From contig NZ_PKHX01000003.1 of NCBI RefSeq assembly GCF_002848005.1, positions 57,962-121,961 of the forward strand: a stretch of 64,000 bases of DNA, written 5' to 3'. Position numbers and translations under genes: made by a program. Below are positions 1 through 8,325 of the stretch, one piece after another. The stretch comes from Varibaculum cambriense. Its GTDB lineage: Bacteria > Actinomycetota > Actinomycetes > Actinomycetales > Actinomycetaceae. Below the pieces are notes generated by a model. It saw nothing but the letters and a program-made list of their open reading frames with translations, did no database searches and had not been told where the DNA came from. How positions within the stretch are numbered: position 1 is the stretch's first letter; each line of letters starts with the position of its first letter.

Positions 1-830
1 CGCTGGCGAATCTAGACCTTCAGGTAGACAGTAAGGGCTTAGACCAACTTTTTGCTTCCGAGCCTTTGCCGGAACTAATGTCTCAGATCCCGGCCGACAC
101 CCAATTAGTAGATATTGCCGATCAAGTTTTAGAAACTGAGACCGGACCGTTAGCGCAGATTTGGACGGCACTAACTAAAGATCCGCTGGTGTTAAAACCC
201 AAGGCAGCAGCGGCGCTATTGGCTCGGCTACGTCCGGCGGCGCTCCCCCTCTTTACTAAGGATGACCGCCGTCCCTGGGGAGAAGTTACCGATTATGTGC
301 AGTTTTGCCAAGATCTTCATAGTTTGCTACTAGCCGAACGCGGCCGGTTGGCGCATCAGCTTTACTATCTGCGCGAATCTTTGGAGCTGCCCGAATGGAT
401 TTCCCAGATACAGCTGTTACAGGCGTTGGTGTTCGCGGCTTCGCAGGAGCAGCGGGCAGCCGAAAAAGAGCGGCTCCGCCAAGAAAAAGCTACTCGCCGC
501 CAGGAAAAGGTGGAGGAAAAACTCCGTAAAAAACTGGCTAAGCGCACCAAGAAACAGCGCAAGAAAATCGCGAAGCAGCAGGATGCTCGGAGCAAAGCTC
601 AAAAGCTGGCCGAGGAAAAAGCCCAGCAGGCACAGCGGGAAGAAGATGATAAAACCGAGAAGGAACGCCAGGGAGTAAAAGCGGGCTCAGATCCCCGGCA
701 CTTGGGTTCTGAAGAACCTGCAGATCTGGGGAATTCTCGCGCGGCTCGTAACCGCCGTGGTCGCCACGTGCGCGGCGAGGACGGCGATGATGGTTTCATC
801 TCCACTGACCCGGTCTCCTTACCGCGTTAA
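1..830 (+). CDS. Unrecognised protein (C-terminal part), possibly DUF6308-like, with Lys-rich tail
   Basis: The frame is open to the left edge, so the start is missing; an internal TTG at 66 is unlikely to be the true start. The first ~150 visible residues form a helical globular part. Its pattern of PKAAAALLARLRP, then W, then an LR-rich helix and a VxALVF end faintly resembles the DUF6308 fold; this is a weak impression, not a domain call. From about 450 onward it becomes a strongly charged Lys/Arg/Glu/Gln helix, a likely coiled coil with clusters such as KLRKKLAKRTKKQRKK. It ends in an Arg-rich then acidic disordered tail. No signal peptide or membrane segment is visible in this part. The basic helix could bind nucleic acid or ribosomes, but that is only inference. 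A strong terminator follows 21 bp after the stop. Confidence 0.6.
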   Translation, partial: LANLDLQVDSKGLDQLFASEPLPELMSQIPADTQLVDIADQVLETETGPLAQIWTALTKDPLVLKPKAAAALLARLRPAALPLFTKDDRRPWGEVTDYVQFCQDLHSLLLAERGRLAHQLYYLRESLELPEWISQIQLLQALVFAASQEQRAAEKERLRQEKATRRQEKVEEKLRKKLAKRTKKQRKKIAKQQDARSKAQKLAEEKAQQAQREEDDKTEKERQGVKAGSDPRHLGSEEPADLGNSRAARNRRGRHVRGEDGDDGFISTDPVSLPR

Positions 831-850
831 CCAAGCTAGTTAAAATCTTC

Positions 851-893
851 TTCCTGCCCCTTAGCCGCTACAGCTAAGGGGCAGGAACTTTTT
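851..893 (+). terminator. Rho-independent terminator
   Basis: A perfect 15-bp stem (851-865 with 873-887) closes a 7-nt loop and is followed directly by CTTTTT. It lies just after the first gene and before the aminopeptidase promoter, so it ends the upstream transcript. Confidence 0.9.
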
Positions 894-905
894 AACCCTC
901 CCCCT

Positions 906-917
906 TAAAATGAAACT
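906..917 (+). promoter_or_regulatory. -10 box of a probable leaderless promoter for the M18 aminopeptidase
   Basis: TAAAAT at 906-911 is followed by 6 nt and then the ATG at 918. No Shine-Dalgarno sequence precedes this start. The spacing puts the expected transcription start on the A of ATG, so the mRNA would be leaderless, as is common in Actinobacteria. No clear -35 hexamer is seen. Confidence 0.5.
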
Positions 918-2195
918 ATGACGAGTTTTGATCTGGAAACCTACTCCCAAGGTTTAACTGACTTTATTACTGCTTCTCCCTGTGCCAGCTTCGCCGCGCA
1001 GACCCTGGCCGATATCTACAGCTCCCAGGGGTTTAAACCAGTTGATCCCACCAGGGCTTGGCCAACAAGTCCGGGACGCTACTTTTTGCGCCACAAAGGC
1101 GCGCTCATTGCCTGGATGGTACCTGCCGGCTCCCCCAAAGCTTTCCGGATCATCGGCAGCCATACTGATTCTCCGGCCTTCAAACTAAAACCCACCCCCG
1201 ATAGCCTCAGCCCCGATGGCTGGGGGCAGCTCAACGTAGAGGTTTATGGGGGAATGCTCCCTAACTCTTGGCTAAACCGGGAACTCGGGATCGCCGGGAT
1301 TATCTATGACCAGACGGGAAAATCCCACCAGGTGCATACCGGGCCGATCGCTACTATTCCCCAGCTGGCTCCCCACCTGGATCGGGATTCCGCCAACAAA
1401 CTGGAATTAGACCGGCAGCAACACTTGCGACCCCTTTGGTACCTGGGCGAATCCCCGCGGGCGATTCTGGAGGTAATCGCCGCGCAGGCGGGGCTGCGGA
1501 ACGCTGAGGAAATCTCTAGTCACGAGCTCTACACTTTCGATACTCATGAACCCCAGCGCCTGGGAACTGACGGAGAGTTCCTGGCTTCTGCCCGTCAAGA
1601 TAACCTGCTATCGGTCTACAGCGCCACTAAAGCCCTATTGAGCCTGGCAGAAACGGACTTTCAGGGAGAAAATATTCTGATCAGCGCGGCATTTGACCAT
1701 GAGGAAGTAGGATCCCATACCGAAATCGGAGCTGCTGGGCCGCTGCTAGAACAGGTGTTGCGCCGCTGCGCCCGCGCCACGGGTGAAGTGGAAGCCTTTG
1801 AACGGATGCTGGCGGCGTCCTCGTGTCTATCAGCAGACGTTGCCCACTCAGTAAACCCCAACTACCCCGAAAAACACGACCCCGATACCCGACCGGTAAT
1901 GGGAGCCGGACCGGTACTCAAACTCAATGCCTCCCAGCGGTACGCCACCGATGCGCAGGGCTGGCATATTTGGGAGGACGCGGCCGGGCGCTGCGGGGTT
2001 AAAACCCAATGCTTTGTCTCAAACAATGCCGTCACCTGCGGGTCAACTATCGCGCCCATGACTGCTACCCGCCTAGGGATTACCACTATTGATGTGGGGG
2101 TGCCGATTTTGTCGATGCATGCTGCCCGGGAAATATGTGCCCTTGGCGACCAGGTGGAGATGGCTAAGATAATGCAGTCTTACCTGCAGAAATAA
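918..2195 (+). CDS. apeB: M18 family aspartyl aminopeptidase
   Basis: 425 residues, the usual length for the dodecameric di-zinc M18 aminopeptidases that remove N-terminal acidic residues from peptides in the cytosol. Visible family motifs are the first zinc site SHTDSP (near residue 82), DHEEVGS with the catalytic and metal-binding Glu pair (near 260), SADVAH with a further metal ligand, and the C-terminal DVGVPILSMHAARE with the last His ligand. There is no signal peptide. The ATG at 918 is preceded by TAAAAT six bases away and no ribosome binding site, pointing to a leaderless message. It stands alone between a terminator and a tRNA on the opposite strand, so it is probably monocistronic and housekeeping. 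Confidence 0.93.
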   Translation: MTSFDLETYSQGLTDFITASPCASFAAQTLADIYSSQGFKPVDPTRAWPTSPGRYFLRHKGALIAWMVPAGSPKAFRIIGSHTDSPAFKLKPTPDSLSPDGWGQLNVEVYGGMLPNSWLNRELGIAGIIYDQTGKSHQVHTGPIATIPQLAPHLDRDSANKLELDRQQHLRPLWYLGESPRAILEVIAAQAGLRNAEEISSHELYTFDTHEPQRLGTDGEFLASARQDNLLSVYSATKALLSLAETDFQGENILISAAFDHEEVGSHTEIGAAGPLLEQVLRRCARATGEVEAFERMLAASSCLSADVAHSVNPNYPEKHDPDTRPVMGAGPVLKLNASQRYATDAQGWHIWEDAAGRCGVKTQCFVSNNAVTCGSTIAPMTATRLGITTIDVGVPILSMHAAREICALGDQVEMAKIMQSYLQK

Positions 2196-2202
2196 CTGTT
2201 AG

Positions 2203-2277
2203 TGGTGGGCCATACTGGTTTCGAACCAGTGACCTCTTCCGTGTGAAGGAAGCGCGCTACCCCTGCGCCAATGGCCC
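2203..2277 (-). tRNA. tRNA-Val (anticodon CAC)
   Basis: On the minus strand a full cloverleaf is visible. It has a 7-bp acceptor stem GGGCCAT/ATGGCCC, an anticodon stem around TTCACAC, and a T arm with GGTTCGAA. The 3' CCA is encoded at 2203-2205. The D loop is short (7 nt). Anticodon CAC reads GTG valine codons; a second valine tRNA (GAC) lies near 52.3 kb. Confidence 0.93.
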
Positions 2278-2340
2278 GGTGAACGTAGACCAGGTTACCG
2301 GATTTTAGGGGCGCAATCCAAATCCACCAATCTTCTGGTA

Positions 2341-2431
2341 CGCTTCTGTTAGCACGGGAGCTTTCGAGCTGAGAGGAAGCAAAACGCTTCGACCGTTACA
2401 CCTGATCCAGGTAATGCTGGCGCAGGAAGCT
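2341..2431 (+). ncRNA. TPP riboswitch (THI element)
   Basis: The conserved TPP aptamer signatures are present: CTGAGA near 2369-2374 in the pyrimidine-sensing arm, and ACCTGATCCAGGTAATGCTG around 2399-2418 followed by GCGCAGGAAG in the pyrophosphate arm. GCTTC at 2342-2346 pairs with GAAGC at 2426-2430 to close P1. The aptamer sits 33 bp before the start at 2464. A CACCT at 2436-2440 could partly mask the AGGAGG ribosome binding site at 2453-2458, so control at translation is plausible. It should shut down the thiamine-salvage operon when thiamine pyrophosphate is abundant. Confidence 0.93.
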
Positions 2432-2463
2432 GGTTCACCTGTGCACAGATATAGGAGGCGCAG

Positions 2464-3597
2464 ATGGATCGAGAACAGCAGCTGGAAGTGGTCAATAATT
2501 CCTGGCCACCTTTTTCCGCCAGTCAAGCTGCCAAAGTCTTAAGAGAAATCCCGGATTTTCGCGACCAGCAAATCGCAAGCCTCTCCCCTTCTTCCCGTCC
2601 TATGGCAGCGGCTTGCCTAGTGACTACCGCTAGCGGCAAGCAAGTATTTTTAAAGCGCTACCACAAAGATCTGGTGAGCGCGTCCGAGCTGGAAGCTAAG
2701 CACTACTTTGTCAATCAACTGGCAGATGGGGGCTTTTCCACCCCGCGTTTTTTCTGTTTCAATCAGGGAGGCAGCACCCTCACCACCGGAGAGTGGATTA
2801 TCGAGGCCTCCGCAGGCGCCCTCGGGCAAGACCGCTATCACGATCTGCGCTCCTGGTTACCTCCAAAAACCAGGGAAGAAGCTGTGGAACTGGGCAGAGT
2901 TGCCGCCCGACTCCGTATCGCTAGCCAAAAAATTCAGCCGCAGTCCCTGGATCCTGGCCCCTATCAAAACCGGATAGAGCTCCTACTGGGAGATCCGCTA
3001 CCCAAGCTAGCAGGATTTTTAGATGCCCATCCGGTGCTTGCTAATTATCTGCAAGACAATGGCCACGATTTAGGTACCGCACTAGAGCCTTTGCGTCCTT
3101 TTGCGCGCTCTCTTACCCCCTTAGCGCAGGTTCCTCGCTACTTTACCCACGGTGATCTGCATGTTTCTAATACTTTTTGGGAAGGAAACAGCATATCTTC
3201 CCTAATTGATTTCGGTCTCGCTTGCCCAAATCCCCCGCTTTTTGACCTGGCAGTATTACTGGAACGCCACAGTATCGACTGGATCAGTATTACCGCTGGG
3301 GAAACTGATAGTTACTGGCCGCAGGTCGCTGGCGACTTACTAACCGGATACGGACAGATCTTCCCCCTGCCGGCGGAGGAAATCGAGATGCTCGGCGCTA
3401 TGATCGCCCTTTGTAACGCAGAGTTTTCTCTTTCTGCCATCGAATACGACCTGCTGGCACCGATTGAGCCGCAGATTAAAGACTGGGCCTGGGATATCGG
3501 ATTCCAAGGTCATAGCCAGTGGTTCCTGACCGAACCTGGCAAAAAATATTTGTCCCTTATCAACCAACTAGCGAAAGAAAAAGCATGCGAAAAATAG
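2464..3597 (+). CDS. Aminoglycoside-phosphotransferase-fold kinase, first gene of TPP-regulated operon
   Basis: 377 residues with the APH/choline-kinase fold. An N-terminal lobe carries the candidate ATP-anchoring Lys (FLKRYHK, near 64). The catalytic loop HGDLHVSN is at 229-236 and the metal-binding Asp of IDFG at 249. Its place directly behind a TPP riboswitch and ahead of a pyrimidine ABC importer suggests it phosphorylates thiamine, hydroxymethylpyrimidine or a related salvage product in the cytosol. Thiamine kinase ThiK of enteric bacteria belongs to the same fold, but this assignment rests on context. The start ATG has AGGAGG five bases upstream. Its 3' end overlaps the next gene by 13 bp. 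It could instead be a general small-molecule kinase. Confidence 0.8.
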   Translation: MDREQQLEVVNNSWPPFSASQAAKVLREIPDFRDQQIASLSPSSRPMAAACLVTTASGKQVFLKRYHKDLVSASELEAKHYFVNQLADGGFSTPRFFCFNQGGSTLTTGEWIIEASAGALGQDRYHDLRSWLPPKTREEAVELGRVAARLRIASQKIQPQSLDPGPYQNRIELLLGDPLPKLAGFLDAHPVLANYLQDNGHDLGTALEPLRPFARSLTPLAQVPRYFTHGDLHVSNTFWEGNSISSLIDFGLACPNPPLFDLAVLLERHSIDWISITAGETDSYWPQVAGDLLTGYGQIFPLPAEEIEMLGAMIALCNAEFSLSAIEYDLLAPIEPQIKDWAWDIGFQGHSQWFLTEPGKKYLSLINQLAKEKACEK

Positions 3598-4616
3598 CTA
3601 CCGCTTTAGCCTGCACCCTGGCCCTAACTTTGGCGGGGTGTGCCACCGGATCTAGTTCAGCATCTAAAGACCCCGAGTTGAAAAACACTTCGGTAATTTT
3701 GGACTGGACCCCCAACACTAACCACACCGGAATCTATGTTGCCCAAGAAAAAGGTTTTTACCGCCAAGCCGGACTAAATGTAAAGGTAATGGGCTTTTCT
3801 AAGAGCGGCGTGGAATCGGTAATGGCCGCCAAAGGTGCCGATTTCGGCTTCTCCGGCACCGACTCGATTGCCTCTGCGAAAGCCTCCAACTTGGGGATCA
3901 AAATGGTGTTCAACCTGCAACCAAAGTCTTCCTATATGGTGGGATTTTTGGATAAGGCGGATATTCAGCGTCCCCGGGATTTAGATGGCAAGACCCTCGC
4001 TAACTTTGGGGGCGGATTTCAACATATTGCCACCAAAATGCTGATCCAAAAGGACGGTGGCAAAGGTGATTTCAAAAAAGTGGTCGCCGGCGCGCAAACC
4101 CTGCAGGCGGTAGAACAGGAACGCGCCGACTTTGCGGAACTCCTCTCTACCTGGGAAGGCATCGAGGCCGAGCAGGCCGGTTATAAACTACGCTACTTTG
4201 ACTACGACAAATACGGAGTACCCACTACCCCGGCACTGTTAGGGATTTCTACCCGCGCGGACCTAATAAAAGAAGATCCGCAGCTGGTGCGCTCCTTTGT
4301 GCAAGCCACTCAGAAAGGCTACCAGTGGGCCATTGATCATCCCCAAGAAGCCGCGAAGATCCTAGTAGCAGCAAACCCGCAGGCAAAACTAGATTCCAAA
4401 CTGGTAGAAGCCTCACAGGCCTTACTGTCTAAAAAGTATTGGCCCGATGCTACTGGCGGGGTGGGGCATGCCGATATGGATAAGTGGCAAAGCTATTTAG
4501 ACTTCATTATTGAACAAAAGTTGGTTACTGACGGTGATGGAAAACCCTATACGCAAAAAATTTCCGCGCCCGAGGTAGTCACCAACGAGTTCCTAGCCAA
4601 AGCCGCCAGTAAATGA
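3585..4616 (+). CDS. thiY: ThiY-like substrate-binding lipoprotein (NMT1/THI5 family) for thiamine pyrimidine
   Basis: 343 residues from the ATG at 3585; this start gives a clean lipoprotein signal with lipobox LAGC and acylated Cys19, whereas a longer in-frame start at 3519 would bury it. The mature part opens with DWTPNTNHTGIYVAQEKGFY, the hallmark of ThiY/THI5-type periplasmic-binding-fold proteins that bind formylaminopyrimidine or HMP. A GGG loop (GGGFQH) follows near residue 145. Tethered to the outer membrane face, it would hand the pyrimidine moiety to the permease encoded next, whose start overlaps its stop (ATGA). The gene lies under the TPP riboswitch, which supports a thiamine-precursor substrate rather than sulfonate or nitrate. 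Confidence 0.87.
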   Translation: MRKIATALACTLALTLAGCATGSSSASKDPELKNTSVILDWTPNTNHTGIYVAQEKGFYRQAGLNVKVMGFSKSGVESVMAAKGADFGFSGTDSIASAKASNLGIKMVFNLQPKSSYMVGFLDKADIQRPRDLDGKTLANFGGGFQHIATKMLIQKDGGKGDFKKVVAGAQTLQAVEQERADFAELLSTWEGIEAEQAGYKLRYFDYDKYGVPTTPALLGISTRADLIKEDPQLVRSFVQATQKGYQWAIDHPQEAAKILVAANPQAKLDSKLVEASQALLSKKYWPDATGGVGHADMDKWQSYLDFIIEQKLVTDGDGKPYTQKISAPEVVTNEFLAKAASK

Positions 4617-5362
4617 AATCTAGCTCGCGACTAGTGGCCGCCGGACTGGTTCTGTTAACCCTGGTTCTGTGGGAGGGAGTTTGCCGCCTGGGGGAAGTTA
4701 ACCCCAAGTTGCTCCCCGCCCCCAGCGTGATCATTAAAGCCGGGATTGCGGACTGGTCGGCGGCCTCACTAGCCACCCAAATAACCCTGATAGAGGTACT
4801 GGCAGGCACGCTACTCGCAATTATTTGCGGGGTAGCAATTTCTTTTGCGCTGTGGAGAGCCAAAACTTTCGGTAAAGCGGTGATGCCCCTCCTGGTGATT
4901 TCCCAGACCATTCCGGTAGTAGCTATCGCTCCCCTGCTGATTATTTGGTTCGGCTTTGGGATGACCTCGAAAATCCTCTTGGTGGCGTTATTTGGAGTTT
5001 TCCCGATCATTGTCGCTTTTACTAAAGGTCTGGCGGCTCCTTCACGCGACCAGATTGATGTAGCGCGCTCTTTAGGCGCCTCCTCCTCCTGGATTTTCGC
5101 CCACTTGCGAATGCCGGCCGCTCTGGGAGATTTTATGACCGGACTGCGCATCGCAGTCACCTACGGACCGGCCACCGCCGCTACCGCCGAATTCGTGGGG
5201 GCGGAAAACGGTTTAGGGATTTACCTACTGACTGCCCAAGGATCTTTTCGGACGGAACTGGTGTTTTTTGGAGCCGGGATTCTAACCCTCATGACTTTGG
5301 CAGCCTATCTGCTAGTAGTGCTAGCAGAACGTGTCTTGATTCCCTGGAAGAAGGCAAAATGA
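4613..5362 (+). CDS. thiX: ThiX-like ABC transporter permease
   Basis: 249 residues with about six hydrophobic helices and the inner-membrane component pattern of the SsuC/TauC/ThiX family (BPD_transp_1). The EAA-type cytoplasmic loop is visible as DVARSLGASSSWIFAHLRMPAAL near 145-167, the docking site for the ATPase. The first four bases overlap the stop of the binding-protein gene, and its own stop overlaps the ATPase start, so translation is coupled. Together with its neighbours it forms a three-part importer for a thiamine pyrimidine precursor. Confidence 0.87.
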   Translation: MKSSSRLVAAGLVLLTLVLWEGVCRLGEVNPKLLPAPSVIIKAGIADWSAASLATQITLIEVLAGTLLAIICGVAISFALWRAKTFGKAVMPLLVISQTIPVVAIAPLLIIWFGFGMTSKILLVALFGVFPIIVAFTKGLAAPSRDQIDVARSLGASSSWIFAHLRMPAALGDFMTGLRIAVTYGPATAATAEFVGAENGLGIYLLTAQGSFRTELVFFGAGILTLMTLAAYLLVVLAERVLIPWKKAK

Positions 5363-6165
5363 GCCTATTGGAACTATCAGCGGTAACAAAAAAATTTACT
5401 GACCCATCTCTGACCGCCTTAGACAACGTGGAGATGACTATAGCTCAGGGTACGGTGACCGCCCTGGTGGGACCTTCAGGTTGTGGAAAATCGACTCTCC
5501 TGCGAATAATCGCTGGTCTTAGTTCTCCCTCTCAAGGTAGCCTGGCTTGGTCAGTGGATAGTCCCCTAGTCGCCCTCATGCCCCAACGCGATGGACTATT
5601 TTCTTGGAACACTATCGAAGACAATGTGGCATTGCCTTTACGGATCCGAGGAGTCTCCCGCCAAAAAGCGCGCGAGCGGGCTCGCGCCCTGCTCGCCCAG
5701 TTTGATCTGCAACAGTTTTCTGGAGCCTATCCCGCGCAGCTTTCGGGAGGTATGCGTTCGCGAGTAGCCTTTTTGCGTACGATGTTGGCCAGACCTACTT
5801 TAATCGCCCTAGATGAGCCTTTCGGAGCGCTTGACCAGATAACCCGTAGCCACATGCAACGTTGGCTCTGGCAAGCCGCTAGTAGCCGCGATTTAACTCT
5901 CCTGCTGGTCACCCACGATATTGCCGAAGCAGTAACCCTAGCTGACCGCGTATTGATGATGTCGGAGCGACCTGGCCGTATTATCACTGAAATTCCGATT
6001 ACGATTCCGGAACGGGCAAAGTTTTTATCAGCGAATTCTCCGGCGGCTACCGGCAGTTTTAGTCACAGAACGGGACTGCGTACCACCCCAAATTTTGTGA
6101 AAGCCTATCAAGAAATCGAAAACGCCCTCTGGGGCATTGAAAATAGGGAGGAAAAATGGATTTAA
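5359..6165 (+). CDS. thiZ: ThiZ-like ABC transporter ATP-binding protein
   Basis: 268 residues. Walker A GPSGCGKST near 39-47, a Q-loop in LMPQRDGLF, signature LSGGMRSR near 130, Walker B LIALDEPF and the switch His in VTHD are all present, so the nucleotide-binding domain is intact. Sequence style matches the nitrate/sulfonate/thiamine-pyrimidine ATPase group. The 4-bp overlap with the permease and 10-bp overlap with the following THI5-like gene place it inside one operon controlled by the upstream TPP aptamer. Confidence 0.87.
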   Translation: MSLLELSAVTKKFTDPSLTALDNVEMTIAQGTVTALVGPSGCGKSTLLRIIAGLSSPSQGSLAWSVDSPLVALMPQRDGLFSWNTIEDNVALPLRIRGVSRQKARERARALLAQFDLQQFSGAYPAQLSGGMRSRVAFLRTMLARPTLIALDEPFGALDQITRSHMQRWLWQAASSRDLTLLLVTHDIAEAVTLADRVLMMSERPGRIITEIPITIPERAKFLSANSPAATGSFSHRTGLRTTPNFVKAYQEIENALWGIENREEKWI

Positions 6166-7070
6166 CCCGAATCCGCTTGGAATATGTCGTTACTTGGCCT
6201 AATCACGCTGGCTTATTCGTGGCTCGCAAGAAAGGCTGGTATCAAGAGGCAGGCCTAGATCTTGATATTTCTTGGGATGGTTTCGACCGCGGGACTCCGG
6301 CAGAGCTAGCTGCCAAAGGAGAGTTTCAATTTGCCTCCATTAGGCTGGGAGAGCTGCTGGAGACCCGCCACAGCGACCATCCCTTCGTAGCCGTCGCTAC
6401 CTTCAATCAAAACCAGTTAGGTGGGGTGATTACCCTCAAAGAGAAAGAGATCAGCCGTTTTCGAGATCTAGAAGGAAAAACCGTCTCGATTCCGCCGGTT
6501 CAGCGACTTATCCAGATGGTAATTGAAGCCGTCGAGAAAGATGGCGGTGATTTCTCTAAGGTCAAAGTTATGGATCCGGGAGTATTTGAACCCGATATCC
6601 GCGCAGTTGAAAAAGGCAAATATGATGCGATTTTCAATGTTTTAGGCTGGGAAGCCTACCAGGGCAGTAAACCGTTCTCCGAGGTAGTACAGCTATCCTT
6701 CGACGAAGTGGAGGTCACTCCCCACCATGCCTATTTCCTGTGCGTAGAGGAAAGCTATCTGCGTAGCCACGAAGATCAAGTGCGAGCCTTCCTGGCGGCT
6801 ACCAGCCGCGGCTACGATTTTGCCCGCGATAACCAGGCAGAAACCGTAGATATTTTGGCTTCCACTATGTGCGCCAGCGAAGAGGATACCTTGACCGCCT
6901 CCCTCAAGTTCATGGCTCCCTCCTGGCATGCTCCTTCGGGACGCTGGGGAGAAATGGATGCCGAAATAGTACGTTCCTACACTAAGTGGATGAGCGAACA
7001 CGGCTTTACCACCGCTACCCTAGCCGACGTAGAAGGCGCCTACACTAACGATTACCTACCCGAAAAGTAA
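6156..7070 (+). CDS. THI5/NMT1-like protein lacking a signal peptide
   Basis: 304 residues with the same bilobal fold as ThiY (RLEYVVTWPNHAGLFVARKKGWYQEAGL at the very N-terminus), but with no signal peptide or lipobox. The ATG at 6156 has GGGAGG seven bases upstream and the fold begins within ten residues, so a missed signal is unlikely. A cytosolic member of this family could be an HMP-phosphate synthase like yeast Thi5 or Legionella Thi5, a cytosolic pyrimidine carrier, or a regulator. The Cys-rich motif of yeast Thi5 (CCCFC) is not present; only two cysteines, in FLCVEE and TMCASEE, are seen. It is the last gene of the TPP-controlled operon and is followed by a terminator. Confidence 0.75.
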   Translation: MDLTRIRLEYVVTWPNHAGLFVARKKGWYQEAGLDLDISWDGFDRGTPAELAAKGEFQFASIRLGELLETRHSDHPFVAVATFNQNQLGGVITLKEKEISRFRDLEGKTVSIPPVQRLIQMVIEAVEKDGGDFSKVKVMDPGVFEPDIRAVEKGKYDAIFNVLGWEAYQGSKPFSEVVQLSFDEVEVTPHHAYFLCVEESYLRSHEDQVRAFLAATSRGYDFARDNQAETVDILASTMCASEEDTLTASLKFMAPSWHAPSGRWGEMDAEIVRSYTKWMSEHGFTTATLADVEGAYTNDYLPEK

Positions 7071-7087
7071 TATCTCCGGATATAGAT

Positions 7088-7146
7088 TTCGGCTCGGCTA
7101 CCTAAAGTTTTTTGAAAACTAGCAGGTATCCGAGCCGAATTTTTTC
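7088..7146 (+). terminator. Rho-independent terminator of the thiamine operon
   Basis: TTCGGCTCGG (7088-7097) pairs perfectly with CCGAGCCGAA (7130-7139), with an inner short hairpin, and six T residues follow. It lies 17 bp after the last gene of the operon and just before the converging TerC gene. Confidence 0.88.
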
Positions 7147-7150
7147 TTAC

Positions 7151-8194
7151 TTAATCCTCCTGCGGATTAGCTTTCTGATGCCGCTTAGAGTACCAAATCG
7201 AAAGCAGCGCGGTACCTACCAGGACAACTAAGATATAGCCCATTGAAAATCCGATAGAGGGCTCCGGAATGGCAGCTGCCCATTTTTCTATCCCCCAGAA
7301 GGGTGCCTCGTGGGCAGCATGGATAATCAATTTCACCCCGATGAATCCCAAGATCAAGGCTAGACCGTAATGCAGGAACGCCAAGCGCTCTAAGAGCCCA
7401 TCTATGAGGAAGAAAAGTTGCCGCAATCCCATCAAAGAAAAGGCAGTAGCGGCGAAAACAATGAAGGGGTGTTTTGTCAGGCCGAAGATCGCGGGAATGG
7501 AGTCAAAGGCGAACATCAAATCCGCAGACCCAATCGCGATGATTACTAAGAACATGGGGGTAACATAGGTTTTCCCGCGGTGGCGGTAAAGCAGTTTAGC
7601 TTCCCGGAAACCTTCAGAGACCGGAAGCACCCGGCGCACCAGAGTAGTAAATTTATTTTCCTGGTAACCCTCGCTGGACTCGTTTGCGTCCTCGTTGGTA
7701 ATACCTTCTTTAGCTTGACTGATCGCAGTGTAGATCAAGAACAGTCCGAACAGGTAAAAGATCCAGGCGAACTCATTTATTAACGCCGCGCCGATCAGGA
7801 TAAATCCCAAACGCAACACCATCGAGATTATGATTCCCAGCATAATCACTTTTTGCTGGTACACCCGCGGTACCTTAAAACCATTCAAAATAATGATGAA
7901 AACAAATAGGTTGTCCAGAGACAGCGACCATTCGGTGATCCAACCTGCCCAATACTCTACTGCCAGGTTCAAATCCCATTGCAACCACACCACCAGTCCA
8001 AAGGCAGCGGCAATCGCCATATAGATCCCTGACCAGATGGCGGCCTCTTTAACGGTAGGCTCGTGGGCTTTGCGGACGTGTCCACGGAAATCAAGTACCA
8101 GCAGGCCGATAATAATTACGGCTAGCAGCAGCCAGTTCCACCAGTGAATTACTTCGTGGCCGGGGACGGCATTAAGCGCAGGCATCAGACCCAT
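7151..8194 (-). CDS. TerC family integral membrane protein, probable Mn2+ exporter
   Basis: 347 residues with roughly nine hydrophobic helices. The conserved TerC/Alx features are visible: the acidic membrane motif WITEWSLSLDNLFVF near 85-100 and GSADLMFAFDSIPAIF near 217. The acidic residues in these motifs are the likely cation-binding groups. TerC/Alx/MeeF proteins export manganese, in some cases to metallate secreted enzymes. This fits the yybP-ykoY manganese riboswitch just upstream. A role in tellurite resistance is unlikely because no other ter genes are nearby. It converges on the thiamine operon. Confidence 0.88.
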   Translation of the reverse strand: MGLMPALNAVPGHEVIHWWNWLLLAVIIIGLLVLDFRGHVRKAHEPTVKEAAIWSGIYMAIAAAFGLVVWLQWDLNLAVEYWAGWITEWSLSLDNLFVFIIILNGFKVPRVYQQKVIMLGIIISMVLRLGFILIGAALINEFAWIFYLFGLFLIYTAISQAKEGITNEDANESSEGYQENKFTTLVRRVLPVSEGFREAKLLYRHRGKTYVTPMFLVIIAIGSADLMFAFDSIPAIFGLTKHPFIVFAATAFSLMGLRQLFFLIDGLLERLAFLHYGLALILGFIGVKLIIHAAHEAPFWGIEKWAAAIPEPSIGFSMGYILVVLVGTALLSIWYSKRHQKANPQED

Positions 8195-8224
8195 GCAGCG
8201 TTCTCCATTTCGTTGGCGTTGTCT

Positions 8225-8325
8225 ATGCTCAGGTCTTCTTCCGCCTTTTTCAGGCCGAACCAGCCGGGCAAGTTTGCCGTGATGACGACTGGCCTGTTAA
8301 TGGAAGTACTCCCCTTCCGGATTTA
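8225..8325 (-). ncRNA. yybP-ykoY (Mn2+) riboswitch upstream of TerC
   Basis: Read on the minus strand, the leader contains GGGGAGTA (8307-8314), CGTCATCACGG (8277-8287) and GGAAGAAGACC (8232-8242). These are the signature elements of the actinobacterial yybP-ykoY aptamer that folds around Mn2+. The leader ends about 30 nt before the TerC start. Its 5' end overlaps the last codon of the P-type ATPase gene, so TerC transcription must start within that gene or read through from it. Identification is by motif recognition; a covariance-model search would settle it. Confidence 0.75.

Noticed and set aside
851..893. Inverted repeat considered as an operator for apeB
   Set aside because: The 15-bp stem followed by a T run is a standard terminator of the preceding gene.
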